Assembly: GCA_010093685.1 (NCBI GenBank)
Contig: MU006240.1
Location: 337,009-401,008 of the forward strand
Source: Ophiobolus disseminans
Lineage: Eukaryota > Ascomycota > Dothideomycetes > Pleosporales > Phaeosphaeriaceae
Length of the DNA: 64,000 bases
Direction of reading: 5' to 3'
Shown here in pieces: positions 1 to 11,788 of this stretch (position 1 is its first letter; every line of letters begins with the position of its first letter). Both the position numbers and the translations under genes were made by a program. Below the pieces are notes generated by a model, which was not told the origin of the DNA, ran no database searches, and was given only the letters and a program-made list of their open reading frames with translations.

Positions 1-733
1 GAGAAACTCATTCCAAAGAACCATGGCTTCGGCACACGGCGCGTACCCCTCGAGGGCGGCTACTACGAAGCATACAACCAGCCCAATGTCACGCTCGTCG
101 ACATCAATGAGAATCCCATCGAACGCATTCATGAGAAGGGCATCAAGACCAAGGACCAGGACTTCGAATTCGACGTCATTATTTACGCGACCGGCTTCGA
201 CGCCATCACTGGCAGCTTCAGGGCCGTGGATTTCCGCGGCGTAGGCGGCAAGAAACTCATCGATGAGTGGGCTGATGGGATTCAGACGTACCTAGGACTG
301 ACCGTGAATGGATTTCCAAACATGTAAGTCCTTGTCCCCACACTACACATACATCCGAGGGGTCTAAAACTAACCATTCCAAAGGTTCATGATCATGGGG
401 CCTCACCAGATGTTTGGGAATATCCCGCGCTCAATCGAGTACGCCGTCGGCTGGGTGGCCGACTTCATCGAGTACGCCGTCACCAACAACATCGAAGTTG
501 CCGAGGCGACGGAAGAGGGCAAACAAGCTTGGACGAAGCATGTGCATGAATGCGCGGTCGGGTTGCTCGCGAATGAGGTCGATAGCTGGATGACGGGCGT
601 GAATAAGAATGTCGCAGGGAAGCAGACGAGGAGTATTGCGCGGTATAATGGGCCGGCGCCGGGGTACCGGAAGAGGTGTGATGATGTTAAGGCGAGGGGA
701 TATGAGGACATGAGGTTAGTTAGGGGTTCATGA
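1..733 (+). CDS. Baeyer-Villiger-type flavin monooxygenase, 3' part
   Basis: The gene is cut by the left edge. Exons are 1..323 and 385..733; the 61-nt intron has donor GTAAGT and acceptor AAAG, and splicing restores the frame (GFPN-M-FMIMGPHQ). The visible C-terminal part shows blocks I associate with FAD/NADPH-dependent Baeyer-Villiger and cyclohexanone monooxygenases: a GFGTRRVPLE stretch, the YATGFDA segment of the second nucleotide-binding region, and GLTVNGFPN followed by GPHQ. These enzymes insert oxygen next to a ketone to make an ester or lactone using NADPH and O2. Substrate cannot be told. The last residues before the TGA (RLVRGS) look unlike a typical end, and a GTTAGT motif there leaves room for another small intron. 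The neighbour on the same strand is an alcohol dehydrogenase. Confidence 0.85.
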
Positions 734-1166
734 TGGGGAATTGGGGTGGAGTGGTTGTTTCGTTGTTTGTTTTCATAGTGGACGGATGGAAGTCATTCGG
801 TAGCTTGTGGAGTTTTGTACATATTATATCATTTTCGTTTCTGTGTTCTGCATCTCATGCAAGAATAATGACCTACTGTGAGGCGATTGTTGTGATCATG
901 CATATGCTTCACGTGTAGTCGCAACGACGACCAAGGAAATCTTCCTTCTCACACGAGTCCAGATTTCCCCGCATTTAGCACCCGGCAAACCGTTACCGGT
1001 ATAGCTTGTGCCATTGCACCGGTCCCGATTTCTGAACGTGGCGTGCATGACACCAAAACATTGATATTATTACGAACATCCCGTCTCATTTGTTGAGTAC
1101 AAGTCGAAATAAATCAGGACAACCAGCAACACTCATACCACTTCCCCACAAGAGTACCCCGCAATA
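734..1166. other. intergenic, between monooxygenase and dehydrogenase
   Basis: Holds the 3' end of the monooxygenase and the promoter and 5' leader of the alcohol dehydrogenase. No convincing open frame or repeat seen. Confidence 0.6.
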
Positions 1167-2372
1167 ATGTCCTCACCCAGTCATTCTAGTATCCCCGAAA
1201 CCATGCATGCATGGCGCAAACACCGCGGAAACATGGAACCCGTGCGTCCACCCCCTTTTTCAGCAACACATCACGTGCCCACACCCATCATCAACCTCCT
1301 GTCACTAACACCCCCACACAGGTCTGGGAATCCATCCCCGTCCCCACCCTGCACCCCACCGGCCTACTCATCAAGCTCCTCGCCGCCGGCGTCTGCCGCT
1401 CCGACCACAACCTCCTCACTAACGAGTCCCAACCCTCCTGGTTCCGTCCGAAGTTCACCCTCGGCCACGAAGGCTGCGGCCGCATCGAGGCCCTCGGCTC
1501 CTCCCTTTCCCCCACCTGCGGCTTTGCTGTCGGCGACGTAATCGCCATGCTCGCGGTGCCCGGGTGCGGCGCCGCGAGCTGCGAGGAGTGCGGTAATGAT
1601 CTTCCGCAACTGTGTTTGAACGGGTATAGAAGCGGTATCGGCATGGATGGATTCTTTGCGTCGTATTGTGTGCTGGATGTGAGAGGGGCGGTGAAAGTTC
1701 CCGTGGGCGTGAGTCCGAGTCAAGCAGCTGTCGCTACTGACGCTGTGACGACTGCGTACCATGCTGTGCATCGGCGGGGCCGGATCACCGCCCCCGATGT
1801 GGTGTTTTTGTTTGGGCTGGGTGGGTTGGGGTTTAATGCGTTGCAGGTGATTCGTGCGATTGGGGTGCGAGTGTTGGTGAGCGATGTTAAGCAGGAGAAC
1901 TTGGATGCAGCGGTGGAGCTCGGGGTGCCGAAAGAGGATTGTGTGCCTGTAGGGAAGGGCGTGAGGGAGTGGGTTGAGGAGAGTGGGTGGCAAGGCAAGA
2001 TCAGTGTTGTGGCTGATTTTGTGGGCACGGCGCAGACGTTTAGTGATGCGCAGCATATTGGTGAGCTGTCCCTCTTTATGAACGTTGTTGTTTTGCTAAC
2101 GTAGTCTAGTTCGACAAGCTGGTCGTATATTGTGTGTGGGGACGTTGAATCATGAGAACACGGTGCATATGAAGATCGGAATCCGGAAGAGATTGGATAT
2201 TATCTTCTCATATGGTGGGCAGACGGGAGATTTGAAGGAGTCGCTTGACTTGATAGCGAAGGGTGTCTTGAATCCCATGGTGACTGATGGTAAGTTAGAA
2301 GATTTTCCGAAGGTCATGAAGCAGTTGGAAGCGGGGACGGTTCAGGGGAGAGTTGCGTTGCTTTTCGAATAA
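1167..2372 (+). CDS. zinc-type alcohol dehydrogenase (MDR family)
   Basis: Exons 1167..1241, 1322..2060 and 2110..2372 give a 358-residue protein, normal for medium-chain zinc alcohol dehydrogenases. Intron 1 (GTGCGT...ACACAG) is phase 0; intron 2 (GTGAGC...TCTAG) is phase 1 and joins AQHI to VRQAGRILCVG. Catalytic-zinc motifs are visible: GVCRSDH with the first cysteine ligand and GHEGCGRI with the histidine. A four-cysteine structural zinc lobe (C-x4-C-x2-C-x7-C) follows, with one spacing slightly longer than the usual CxxC. GLGGLG marks the NAD(P)-binding Rossmann fold. The enzyme should interconvert an alcohol and a ketone or aldehyde in the cytosol; the substrate is unknown. Being next to a Baeyer-Villiger-type gene, it could oxidise a secondary alcohol to the ketone that enzyme uses, but that is inference from position only. 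Confidence 0.88.
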
Positions 2373-3059
2373 AAAGTCCATGTGATATATTGCGCAATGT
2401 CAGGCATGTATCTTCACTCTACACCTGAGCCGTCAGTGTCCTGGGCGGGTTGTTGCCTCTTATCTCTGAGTACTTATTGATTGAGATGGTGGGTTGTAGA
2501 CTGGGTGTGCTTGAGATGTAGTGTAGGTGACCGCGGTTGAGGATGGCGTCGAAAGTATCTTATTGCAGTGCCCGCGCGCGCGAGAAAGACAAGAGTCGAG
2601 AAGATATTTCTGCGATAACAACAACGATGAGAATATGCCTTGGGATGTATCAAAGGCCTCAAACATCAAGGGCCCTTCCTCCCATCAAAACATCACAGCG
2701 TACAGACTATATGTTCGCATCAACTCCGCATGCAAGAATTATAGTCCAGGAGTAAAAATAGCATACGTATCAAGTCATCTACATAGAAGCGAAGAAAAAA
2801 CCCAACCCAAACAAGGAGTATGATGCCCATGAAGATCTACAAATATATAGAACAAGGCCGACCAGATGCGTTGCGCACAAGAGAGCGTCGGGGGTATATG
2901 GCGGGAAAGAGAAGCGAGAAACAGAGAGCCTATCCAGAGAGTAAAAGGGGAAAACGTTGGACCGAAGTGGAGGTCAAGACATGCCGATATGAGGACGTGG
3001 TGGTGTGGCGAAAATACGGTGAAAGAAGCCAAACATAGGTGATGATGATCCAAGACGAC
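2373..3059. other. convergent intergenic region
   Basis: Shared downstream region of the plus-strand dehydrogenase and the minus-strand gene ending at 3060. It contains a short CG alternation near 2570. Short open frames here look random; nothing else seen. Confidence 0.6.
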
Positions 3060-5416
3060 TTAGGCGTTGATGATGAGATTCCGCTGACTTGTATCCTCGG
3101 GATAACTCCCAAACACAAACCGATACAACTCTCTCAGCCACTTGAACTGCTCGCTGCGCGCCAGCCACTGCACGCTGCGCCCGATCTCAAGGGCCGTCAG
3201 CCGGCGCGGGGGTTGATTGTGAACGGTGCGCAGCGTCGGGTCCGTCAGAACAAGCTTTCTGTAACTATCAAATAGCTGGCTCTGCCAAGGGATCGTTCCG
3301 AAGCTGTTGGACGGGAGTGCGCGGAGGAAGTCTGGGAGCGGGATCTGGCGGTTGTAGCCCGTGTTGATAGCGGCTTTGATGATGAGGCCTTTTAGACGTA
3401 TCAGGTTATGGTCTTCGCGGCCCGCGGTTGCGGTTGACGAGGTGTGGACTGATGCGTCGGAGTAAGTGGAGAGATTGGACGAGGCGGATGACCAGCGGTC
3501 GTGGGTACGCGTCATTCCCGCTTCCGGGCCTAAGACGAGAATGTTGGGCACGTTTGGTTCGTGCTCGGCCGGTGAGAGTTCTTCCCGGTCGTCGAAGATT
3601 GTGGTAGGTGTCTCGGGTTGCATGGGCGTCTGCATTCGCGACGCTAACGCGGAGTGGTAGGAGTCGTTGATGCTGGACGAACGTGTTGACCTTTGAGACC
3701 GTTCAGATCTCTCAGAGTAAGCGGTGTTGGAACGTGAGGCAGACGACTCTCTGCCTGAAAAGGCGTATTGGGTGGGTCGTGGGGTGCCGCGTTCGGGACG
3801 CACCTGGGTCCACCCTTCCCGGAAGATGTCGCACAACTCCCAGCATGCTTGGATGGCAGATCCCAGCAGCTCTTCATCCGCAGGCTTGCCATCGCGGCTG
3901 TTTTGCCGTAGACTGAACAACATCTCCGCCAGCGACCAGCATGCGTGCAGTAAGGAGTCTGTCTCTTCTGGAAGCGAGGTCCGCTGCTTCATGAGGCGAT
4001 GACAAAGCGTCAGGTAGAAGTCCATTGTGCGTTCTCGAAATGTCTCTGGTAGCGCGCGGTCATGGGCGTTATAGAGATGGTTATTCAGCTCGAAACTGAC
4101 TCTCAGCACTGAGTCAGACGCCTCATCGCCCCGCTGGCGCACGTCAAACAGCGCCTGACAGAAGTCTCTGCACAACTCTAGGATTGGTCTGATCTGGGCA
4201 GAGGGGTGCTCCGCGCGGCTCTCGTACAGTCTCTGGCATAGTCGCCAACACGTCCTCCAGGCGTGCTCCTGGACGTCGGCTCTTCCGCCCGAATACTTGA
4301 ACATGCGTGTGCGGTGGTGCTGGCTCAGTTTCGCCAGCGAATTGCACAGTGTCCAGCACTCGTCTAAAGCGCCGTGCAAAGCAACAATTTCTCTCTCCGA
4401 CTCGTTGATATTAAGCAAGGCCTGGCCCATTGTTTGTGCTGCGGCGGATGCAGAATCGGCGCCATGTGACTGCAATGACCGGCTGTCGTCCTGGTCGATG
4501 ATGGAGCTGCCAGAGGACTCGGCGGCCGAGTGATCGTCATTCTCTGCAATGTCTGCAACAGTTAGCAGTGGGCGGAAGATGCTGCCACGTGACGTACCCG
4601 CAAGACTGGCGCTGCTCATGCGCACGCTGCGTCGCTTGTTGTCTTCCTCGTGCTCTTGGCGTGTTTGAGCGCGCGGGGTGCTGCGGTCGGTGGAGTCAGA
4701 GGGGACCGACGTGTCGATCGGGGTCGTGTATGCAAAACTGTGCTGCGAATGTTCAGCCTTGACAACCTGTGCCAGTGCAATATGGGCATGACGCACCTTA
4801 TCGTCGAGGTCGGGGATCATGTTTGCCTCTGGTGTTGCTGGCGACACGACGGCGGTGCTTTCGGACGCGTGTGCGCTCGACGAGGCGCCGGACGTGCTTG
4901 ACCGGTCCTGGAATCCACATCAGCGCCTAGGTAGTGCAACCACGCTCGCGGCGAAACATACAAACTGCTTGAAATGGGCGGGCGCGTGGATGACCGACGG
5001 GGGCGCATCGTCGGAATCTGCACGCGTGCGGGGAAGATTGGCAGTGTTGAGCTTGTTGGGCTGCAGCATGTCAATTGCATGCACACTCGCTTCGCTGCCA
5101 TTGCTGCATACCATTGCGCGGCTGCTCTGGGTCGCGCTCGCCGGACTCACGATATCGTCGGTGCCCGGCGACTTGATGTCGCTCATGCCGTCTTCACTGA
5201 CCTGGTTCTCCTGCGCATCTTCGTCTATCTGTGGTGGGGTCAGCCCCGCCAGTTCAGTCCTCCACGCGACATGGCGGCTCCTACCTCGGTGTGGTCGGTG
5301 AGGGCGGTGCCGTTGCTGGCATTGCTGTCCACCGGCGACGGATCGACGGTTGCAGGATACGGGCTGGGGGGCGGCACAAGGTGGTCGGATGTGTTTGAAG
5401 ATCTTGGCGAAGACAT
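3060..5416 (-). CDS. conserved fungal protein of unknown function (DUF7624-like)
   Basis: Model on the minus strand: exon 5285..5416, intron 5229..5284 (GTAGGA, branch GCTGAC, CACAG), exon 4962..5228, intron 4908..4961 (GTATGT, TTCCAG), exon 3060..4907, giving about 748 residues. Both introns are phase 0. The first third is Ser/Pro-rich and probably disordered. The middle has helical segments rich in Trp and Cys (DECWTLC, TCWRLC, ACWELC), then a Ser-rich linker and a conserved C-terminal end (SVQWLARSEQFKWLRELYRF). I recall this pattern from a fungal family named DUF7624, unverified; the function is unknown. A 45-nt stretch, 4553..4597, has perfect intron signals yet keeps the frame if retained. 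The start is the first ATG of the Ser-rich frame; an upstream exon is possible. Confidence 0.7.
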
Positions 5417-6194
5417 TAGCACGTGCAGCCGCGACGATTTGCTTCTATCGCTGGGACATGCCACCTTTTAGACTGCTGGAAGACATTCGCAAACGGGGCC
5501 GGAGAGCTGGGCGAGTCGGTGTATGGGCTGAAGGCAGACTTCAGGTGGCCCGCGGTTGGTGAAGGCATGAGTTGGGTCGCGGTTGCCATGCTTCACCTTT
5601 GCCGCCACAGTGCTGCGCCGAATCTCCGCCGCGAGTTGGATCTGATCGAGGATTGCTGCGGGGCCTCTGCAGTGGTTGCGTCTCGCGCTGACTGCCTGCA
5701 CTGTTTGACGTTTGGCGAGGCTGAGCGACGTGCCCTCTTACAGGACGAATCAGGAGGGAGTGCGCGGCGCGAAAGCGTTGGACGAGCGTGAAGCGCCGGG
5801 GACTATATTAAGGATAGGAGGGCAAGGCTTGTAGACGCAGACGCAGAAGCAGGCCGGCTGCCCAAAGAAGATGTAGGAGGGGGAATGTTTGGTTTCGAGG
5901 GCTGATGTGCCTCGGTGGAGAAGCGACCGTGAACAGCCAGGCGTCGAGCTGGTGTAACGAACTGTTCCGTCAGTCCCTGCTCACCCGTCTACAGCTGTCG
6001 CAAGCCCGCCCTTGGCCATCCAGGCCAATGGGCGCCCCATGTGCAACGAAGCTCCAGGGATGGCTGATGGTGGCGCGCAAACTTAAGCGCCGACGAGTGC
6101 GACTAGATTGCTGCTAACTGCGGGATCGCTCGCCCACACTTCCAACGACCCAGCACTGGCTCCTCACAGGTGCCCGCTGCCCTGGGCCGACGCG
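5417..6194. other. intergenic, divergent 5' region
   Basis: Upstream of the minus-strand gene at 3060-5416. Open frames up to about 120 codons occur on both strands, but none has family features; this probably holds a 5' leader and promoter. Confidence 0.5.
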
Positions 6195-6679
6195 ATGCTG
6201 GGACCACGACAAGTGTTCCTGGCGACGTTCGTCGTAGTTGTTTTGTTCGGCATTCTTGTCCATCAGCCGTCTTTCCACACCAAGCCCTTCAGCCTCCACG
6301 AACCCATTCCCTCCTCCTGGTGAGCCACCAACCCCTTGAGCTTGCCTTCCCGTCCAGCATTAGTTTGTCTCGCTGGAGCCAAGACTAGGCCTCCCGCGCA
6401 TGCTAATGCACGACCTTCCCCAGTAAGTCTACTTTAAAGAGACTCTCGATATCATGTGCTGTGCGGTTGATGCACTGTTGCGGCACAGGTCTGAGATTGG
6501 CCCGTCTTACTGATTTCTGCTCCATATGCACGAGTCGGCCCCATCTACCTCGCATCGACGTGGCCGACTCGCACCAAATAGACCGACGCAGCCCAGCGAC
6601 AGATCATCACAGTAAGCATGGCACCCACGTTTGTGACTGCTCCTGCACGATCGTCGTTGCCCATACCATGACTCGTTAG
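6195..6679 (+). CDS. possible small signal-anchor protein
   Basis: The ATG at 6195 opens a short frame with a strong single transmembrane segment (FLATFVVVVLFGILV, residues 8-22) after a basic residue, then a Pro/Ser-rich stretch. It reaches a GTGAGC donor at 6320. A canonical branch (TGCTAAT) and CCCCAG acceptor at 6423 follow, and splicing keeps the frame open to 6679 (126 residues, Cys- and His-rich tail). The N-terminus resembles the signal anchor of a Golgi type II membrane enzyme, but the second exon resembles nothing I know. It could be a small lineage-specific protein, the 5' remnant of a lost glycosyltransferase-like gene, or chance. Confidence 0.3.
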
Positions 6680-9194
6680 CTCGTCTCCAGCTTCAAAAGC
6701 TTCAGCTCCAGCTACCACACGCTCGGATGCACCGCGTTGGCCAACCACAGCGAATGATAATCAACCTCGCTTCAACTTAACAAAAATCTACCGTCTGTCA
6801 AACCAATACGATGCTTGCGCCCCTAATCTTCCGATAGTTGTCGGTTATTTCACCTACAAGCAGCTTCCCTGCACAGTTTAGACATGGCAAGACCCGCCTC
6901 ACCGTGTGACCTTGTGCCGCAGCGGCGCATAAGATTAGCCGCGCCCATGGTCCGTGTTGGCAAGCCATGGTGATACTAAATGTCGATTGAAAAGGCCCGT
7001 GGTTTGTCTGAGATGTTGAGCATATGGGTTGCAGGTTCGGCCTTTCTGATATACCTTTCATTTCCGCCATTGAGAGATTTGACTCACATGTCAGAACACC
7101 AACTACACCGCTTTTCTCAATCCAAGTCAAAGCAAGTGCAATTGCTAGATACGTTCAGCATCCGAAACCCAAAGCCACCGTTACCCCACTTTTCTTCTAA
7201 ACGTCCATCCCAATCTCGCACGAGGCCGCTACTGCTCCGCGCTGATGTCCATGGGCGCGTATTCCGGGACATTCTTTGGCAAGCGTCACGACCAACACCA
7301 CTACTCCACGACACTTGTCTCACTTTAGCAAAGAGGATGTGACGTGTAGAGTGGTCATACCGAACTGCATGCGCACATCCTACCAGTTTGATGTTGGGGC
7401 AGTAAGACTCCCTCGAAACCCAACTGACCGATCGGCCGCTGTGCCGTCGCCTGCTTGCTCACGCCTCAGTGACGTTCAGGACACACCCAGCCGAACCCGC
7501 AATTGCCGCAAAGCGACCTTCATTATTTGGCAAAGTGCTAGACCTGAATTGGCCCGCAATGAACTTATCTGCCACGATCCCACCTCCAAGTCAGGCAAGC
7601 TCCACCGATCATCATGCGGCGAAAGGCTCACTGACAACCCTTGCCCAACGTTGTTGAACTTCAATTCTCCGACAATGTGGACGATGGCGGAGCTAAGGAA
7701 CTGACCCACAACGCCGGGCTACGGTGTACGACTCGAGAGTCTCAGCCCTAACGGACAAGTGATCCGCTCTAGAATGAGCGCCTATTTATTGCAGTCTGCC
7801 TTGTGCCTCATCACGGCCTCATGCGATCCTTTGTGCGGCGCGAGGAGATGTTGATCGTGCAACGTCTTGATCGCTGACTACATGACTTACGCAGAGGGTG
7901 AAACCATGCAGCAAAATGAGGAAAAGAACATGTCGAATTCCACAACCCATAATCATGGTAAATCCGCCACCACCAACACAACTCTCCGTAGCCCTCACTA
8001 CTAGTGCAACATCTACTAAACAAGCAAATATACGGTGTACGAGACATCGTGCGCCGAGGACGCCGTGATGATCCTCTACGAAAACGGCTTGAGACCATTT
8101 TCAAAGAAGACCAAACTAACCAACCTCATCATATTTTTAAATCCGACACTTCTCCCAGCAATAACATCCAAACACAACCTCGCACGCCGTCATTCAATTT
8201 ACAAACTCAAAAAAAAAACATGACCCTCCATACCAACTCTACATATTTTGCGCACTTTCCAAGCCCCCAAAAATAAAACAACAAGCCCCACTCACTTACC
8301 CCACACTCTGACCTCACGATTTATTCCAATCACTCCATCACAATTCTTCCATCCGTCGTCAACGATCCCCAAAGTCTAAAATGCACAGACACTGCAAGCA
8401 CGAATGCGTCTGGCCAATAGCGGCGCGTTACCAACCGCCCGGCTCGGACGCCCGTTAAGCCCGCCAAGAATGTGCGCCGGCACGAAGGATGCACGCCGTG
8501 GATTCTTGGGGTCGGGCGGGGCGGGTTGCGCGGGCTGTGCGGGCTCGGAGGGAACCTTAAGGAAATGTGTGTTGGTGTGGTGATGGATTGGGAGTGAGGT
8601 GTTTTTTTTTTGGGATGTGTAACGGACGGGCGATGGAAATGCATGCGCGACATTGCATGATGCAGGTGCATTACATTTGCAGCTCAACGTACGATGGCAT
8701 ATGCGTGGCGTTTTTCACGTGCAGCGTTTTGGGCACTCCCGTGGTATTTGTATGTCCGGTATTATCCGCGGTACCGGTACCTCTCCTCACTCTAGGAGGC
8801 AGTTCGATACTTCACCCACACGCCCAGCACTTGTTAAACCTGGCTCAAGATCAAGAACCAGGTACCATATCTTGCCAAAGACGCGGGCACTTCTGATTTG
8901 ATGTCTGTGGTCCTTAATGTGCGTATACCGCCAACTGGCCTTGCGCGTGTGGCTGCTGCGCGTGTCATTTGATCTATACATATACATCCTCGACGACGTT
9001 CGTGATATCGATGGCCGTGTAGATCACGGAAGTATTAGGATCGACTTAGCAGCGATACCTAACAAATGGGTCGGGATCATTCCACTAGGCCAGCAGCTCC
9101 CACTTGAACAGGCTTGTTCTGTTGTCTTTACGTTCTCCTAGGAAGTCGAGCATGTGCTTGAGGTGCCGCTTGAGTCGTCTGCCTCGGGAATGCA
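6680..9194. other. long gene-poor interval
   Basis: No supported gene. Random-looking frames include 7276..7704 plus, 7811..8104 minus and 8376..8687 minus. A G-rich tract occurs near 8510-8560 and short T and A homopolymers near 8600 and 8210. None shows splice-supported extension or a recognisable domain. Confidence 0.5.
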
Positions 9195-10196
9195 TTAATA
9201 GTAGAATACTATGTAAGTGCTGTGACGCACCGCTCTCGCACAGACTTTGGTCCACAACACTCTAGGCACAAAAGCGGTTGCTACAATCAAGCCAAAGAGA
9301 AGCCCATCTAATGGCGTAGGCATGAGAATCAAAGATCATTGTGTTACAGAGCCGAATACGAACACGGCGAGGCGCAAAGTCGCAATGAGAGTGTTGAACA
9401 GACTGCTAGCCAGCGTCTCCTGCGGTCTCCTCACAAGTAGCCGATATGGCTTTTTCGTGAACTGGAACTTCAAGACTCGCCACCACAGCCCAATGTTCCC
9501 TCCTTCGTATTTCGTGGACCGAGTTGCCGCATCCGTCCCAGGAATATAGAGAGAGGTGTTGAACGTGAACAGCACCTGCTTCATAGCCTGCAGCATGGTA
9601 GGAACGCTGCACGGAAAATACCACACTGAGCCAAACCAGTACGGCTCACACAGCCATGTCAATATCGTCTTTTCCAGAATGTCGAGAAACGGTCCCGCGA
9701 ACGCCGCATAGATAGCCACTGCGCACACCAAAAGTCCCAAAATGACAAAGTGCAGGTTGCGATTCCTGCCTGCCTTCACAGGGCTTGTGGTGGGAAGAGC
9801 CACCGTCGCCTCCGTCGAACCCTTACACCACGCCACCGCCGTTGCTTGATCAGGCGCATCGTAGCAGTTTCTTCGAGCTCCCATAGAGTATCCTGCAATG
9901 CCTCCAGACGTTAACACAAACATTGCAGCCCACCCAATATGCACGTGCGCAATATCCGCGGCATCTGGATACAAGGCTGAGACCAGGCTGATCATTGCTG
10001 GCCACAGCGACACCATGGTTGATCGTGCCGCGATGTTTGCTTTGGCGACTTCGTCAACGGAAAGATAGAAGCAGTTTGCGACGTCTTGACAGTAGACTTG
10101 GCGGTTGCGAGGCTGGATGGCGGCGCTGCAGAGGGACATGACATCGGTGACCCATGTTAGACGCGATGTTGACGCGTCGACTCCTGTTGTGGCCAT
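9195..10196 (-). pseudogene. multispan membrane protein gene with one in-frame TGA
   Basis: From the ATG at 10196 the frame is open for 286 codons, meets TGA at 9338..9336, and continues in the same frame without a shift for 47 more codons to TAA at 9195. The part after the stop encodes another hydrophobic segment (GLLFGLIVATAFVPRVLW) and a basic tail, so it looks like the native C-terminus. The protein would be about 333 residues with several transmembrane helices, conserved-looking blocks (AARSTMVSLWPAMISLVSAL) and an RRPQETLASSLFNT stretch. I recall similar integral membrane proteins of unknown function as a fungal family. The TGA is one transition away from CGA. Either the gene has lost its last helix, or this is a very recent nonsense mutation or a sequencing error. 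No intron with valid phase removes the stop. Confidence 0.65.
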
Positions 10197-10490
10197 TTTC
10201 GGGCGTGGTAGGATTAAGGTATTTAAATCAGTGCCCAGGTGGGTGGAGCGAGATATGGAAAACGCATTGAGAAGGGCGAGGCTCCCTACCTAGGTATATA
10301 CCATGTGTGTTCACATGGCCAGAAGCAGGTAAACATCGAAGTAGGATTGTGGCTGCAGGTTCGCAACGCAGGATGTAAGCCACTGAAATGGAGGCCAAAA
10401 GGCCTTCCGATTCTAGCGCGATCTCGGTCGACACGAAACGCGTTCCTACCACGGATCTCGTGGTGATGCAAACCCAGAGCCTGTATATCC

Positions 10491-11105
10491 TCACAACACT
10501 GTACAGACTTTGAGAACTTCTACTAGAGATGTAAAGGTAGATAGAACAGAGCCTTGTGTAAGTCTGTTATTAGCGTCTAGCATCGCAAAGAGACCTTCTT
10601 CTTCGAAGCTTTCAGCGCTCATGTTCGTTTCTGGCTGCAACCCATTGATGAACTTAACAAAAGAGGCTACTGTAACTGCGTATCTGCGATGCACACTGGT
10701 GATTCGATGTTTGCCCATCATGAGGAAGAGGATCTTGTGTCCACTCTCGTCATCTTGAGGTAGAGTGCCGATGATGCCCATGCGCATCAGTACCTCGTCT
10801 TCATCCTCTTCATTGTATGATATGACTTGGGCAGGCGAAGAAGCTTGCTGCAATGTGCTTCTTGCGTTGTCAGGCGATGTTGGAACTTATTGCTCGTGTT
10901 CCTTCTGTGGCTCAGGAGTAGTGTGTTCGCCAGAAGTATTTGTCGATGGCGAAGTAGTTGCATGAGGCTCTGGAGTACTGCAGTCGCGAGGAGTATTTGT
11001 CGATGGCGAAGTTTTCGCGAGTGTTCACGTATCTTCGCGTTCTTCTCCGTGCCAGCCCCACTGCTCGAAAAAGTCGAGCACTTTCCTTCTCTTGCTTTCT
11101 GGCAT
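10491..11105 (-). pseudogene. decayed gene related to the copy at 13413-14788
   Basis: One frame of 205 codons from the ATG at 11105 to the stop at 10491 is interrupted only by TGA (11027..11025) and TAA (10889..10887). The translation begins with a basic stretch (MPESKRRKVLDFFEQWGWHG), then a Thr/Ser/Pro-rich linker in which the element TSPSTNT occurs twice (a 21-bp DNA repeat near 10936 and 10999), then an acidic stretch and a helical part containing SFVKFINGLQP and LFAMLDAN. The last two blocks match FIEFINGVQ and LFATLGAN of the decayed gene at 13413-14788, so the two may be diverged paralogues. The C-terminal zinc-finger half of that relative is absent here. Function unknown. Confidence 0.5.
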
Positions 11106-11788
11106 TGCGACAGTGAGGTATAGGAATCAGAAAAGAGAGACGTAGAGTAGAATAGATTGCAGATGCAGCATCGCTTCCAGGGAGTGAGGGACGCTGTCAA
11201 ACGAGGAAGGAAGGGACGAACGAAGAAGGAAGGAACGCGTCCTAACTTACGCACCTCGACAAACAGACTCGAGGCAGCACAGAAGAGTACAAAGGTATTA
11301 TATTACAATAAAGCATACTCATCCTCCTCTTGTAACTATCGCAAAACGTTACTAAACTACTGCAGTCGCTCATCGAACGTCCTTCAGCGCTCTCCTGCGC
11401 TTTCTCTGAGCGAGATCGCTGTCCTTTGACTTGGGGATATAAGATAGTAATGGAACTAGAAGAGCAAGCCTGGCTGGCTTTGACATGTCAGTAGATATTT
11501 AGGTTTAGTGTAGTAGCACTTACATTTCTTTGTCTGACCACCAATTTCACAAATATGCTCACCTTCAGTCGAGATCTTCGTGCCTCTTCTTGAGAAGAAC
11601 GCACCTACTCAGACGAACCAACCCATCGTTACCTAGTATATTACCCGCTGGACTCCCACGATGCTGCGGATAATGCATCGCTATCTCCATCTTTTCCTTT
11701 TCGTCTTCATCCTTCTTGGACGAAAATAGCTATTAGTTGTTCGTTGTTGTAGCAAGTAGAAAATCTTACACAGAGTAAAGACTTATAA
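11106..11788. other. gene-free stretch inside the decayed block
   Basis: Many stops in all frames and no repeat boundaries recognised. It separates two decayed minus-strand frames. Confidence 0.45.

Noticed and set aside
1364..2056. 230-codon minus-strand frame
   Set aside because: Antisense of the alcohol dehydrogenase exon 2; no family features.
7276..7704. 142-codon plus-strand frame
   Set aside because: No domain, no splice-supported extension and random-looking composition in a gene-poor region.
8376..8687. 103-codon minus-strand frame rich in Pro
   Set aside because: Low complexity over a G-rich tract; no homologous feature recognised.
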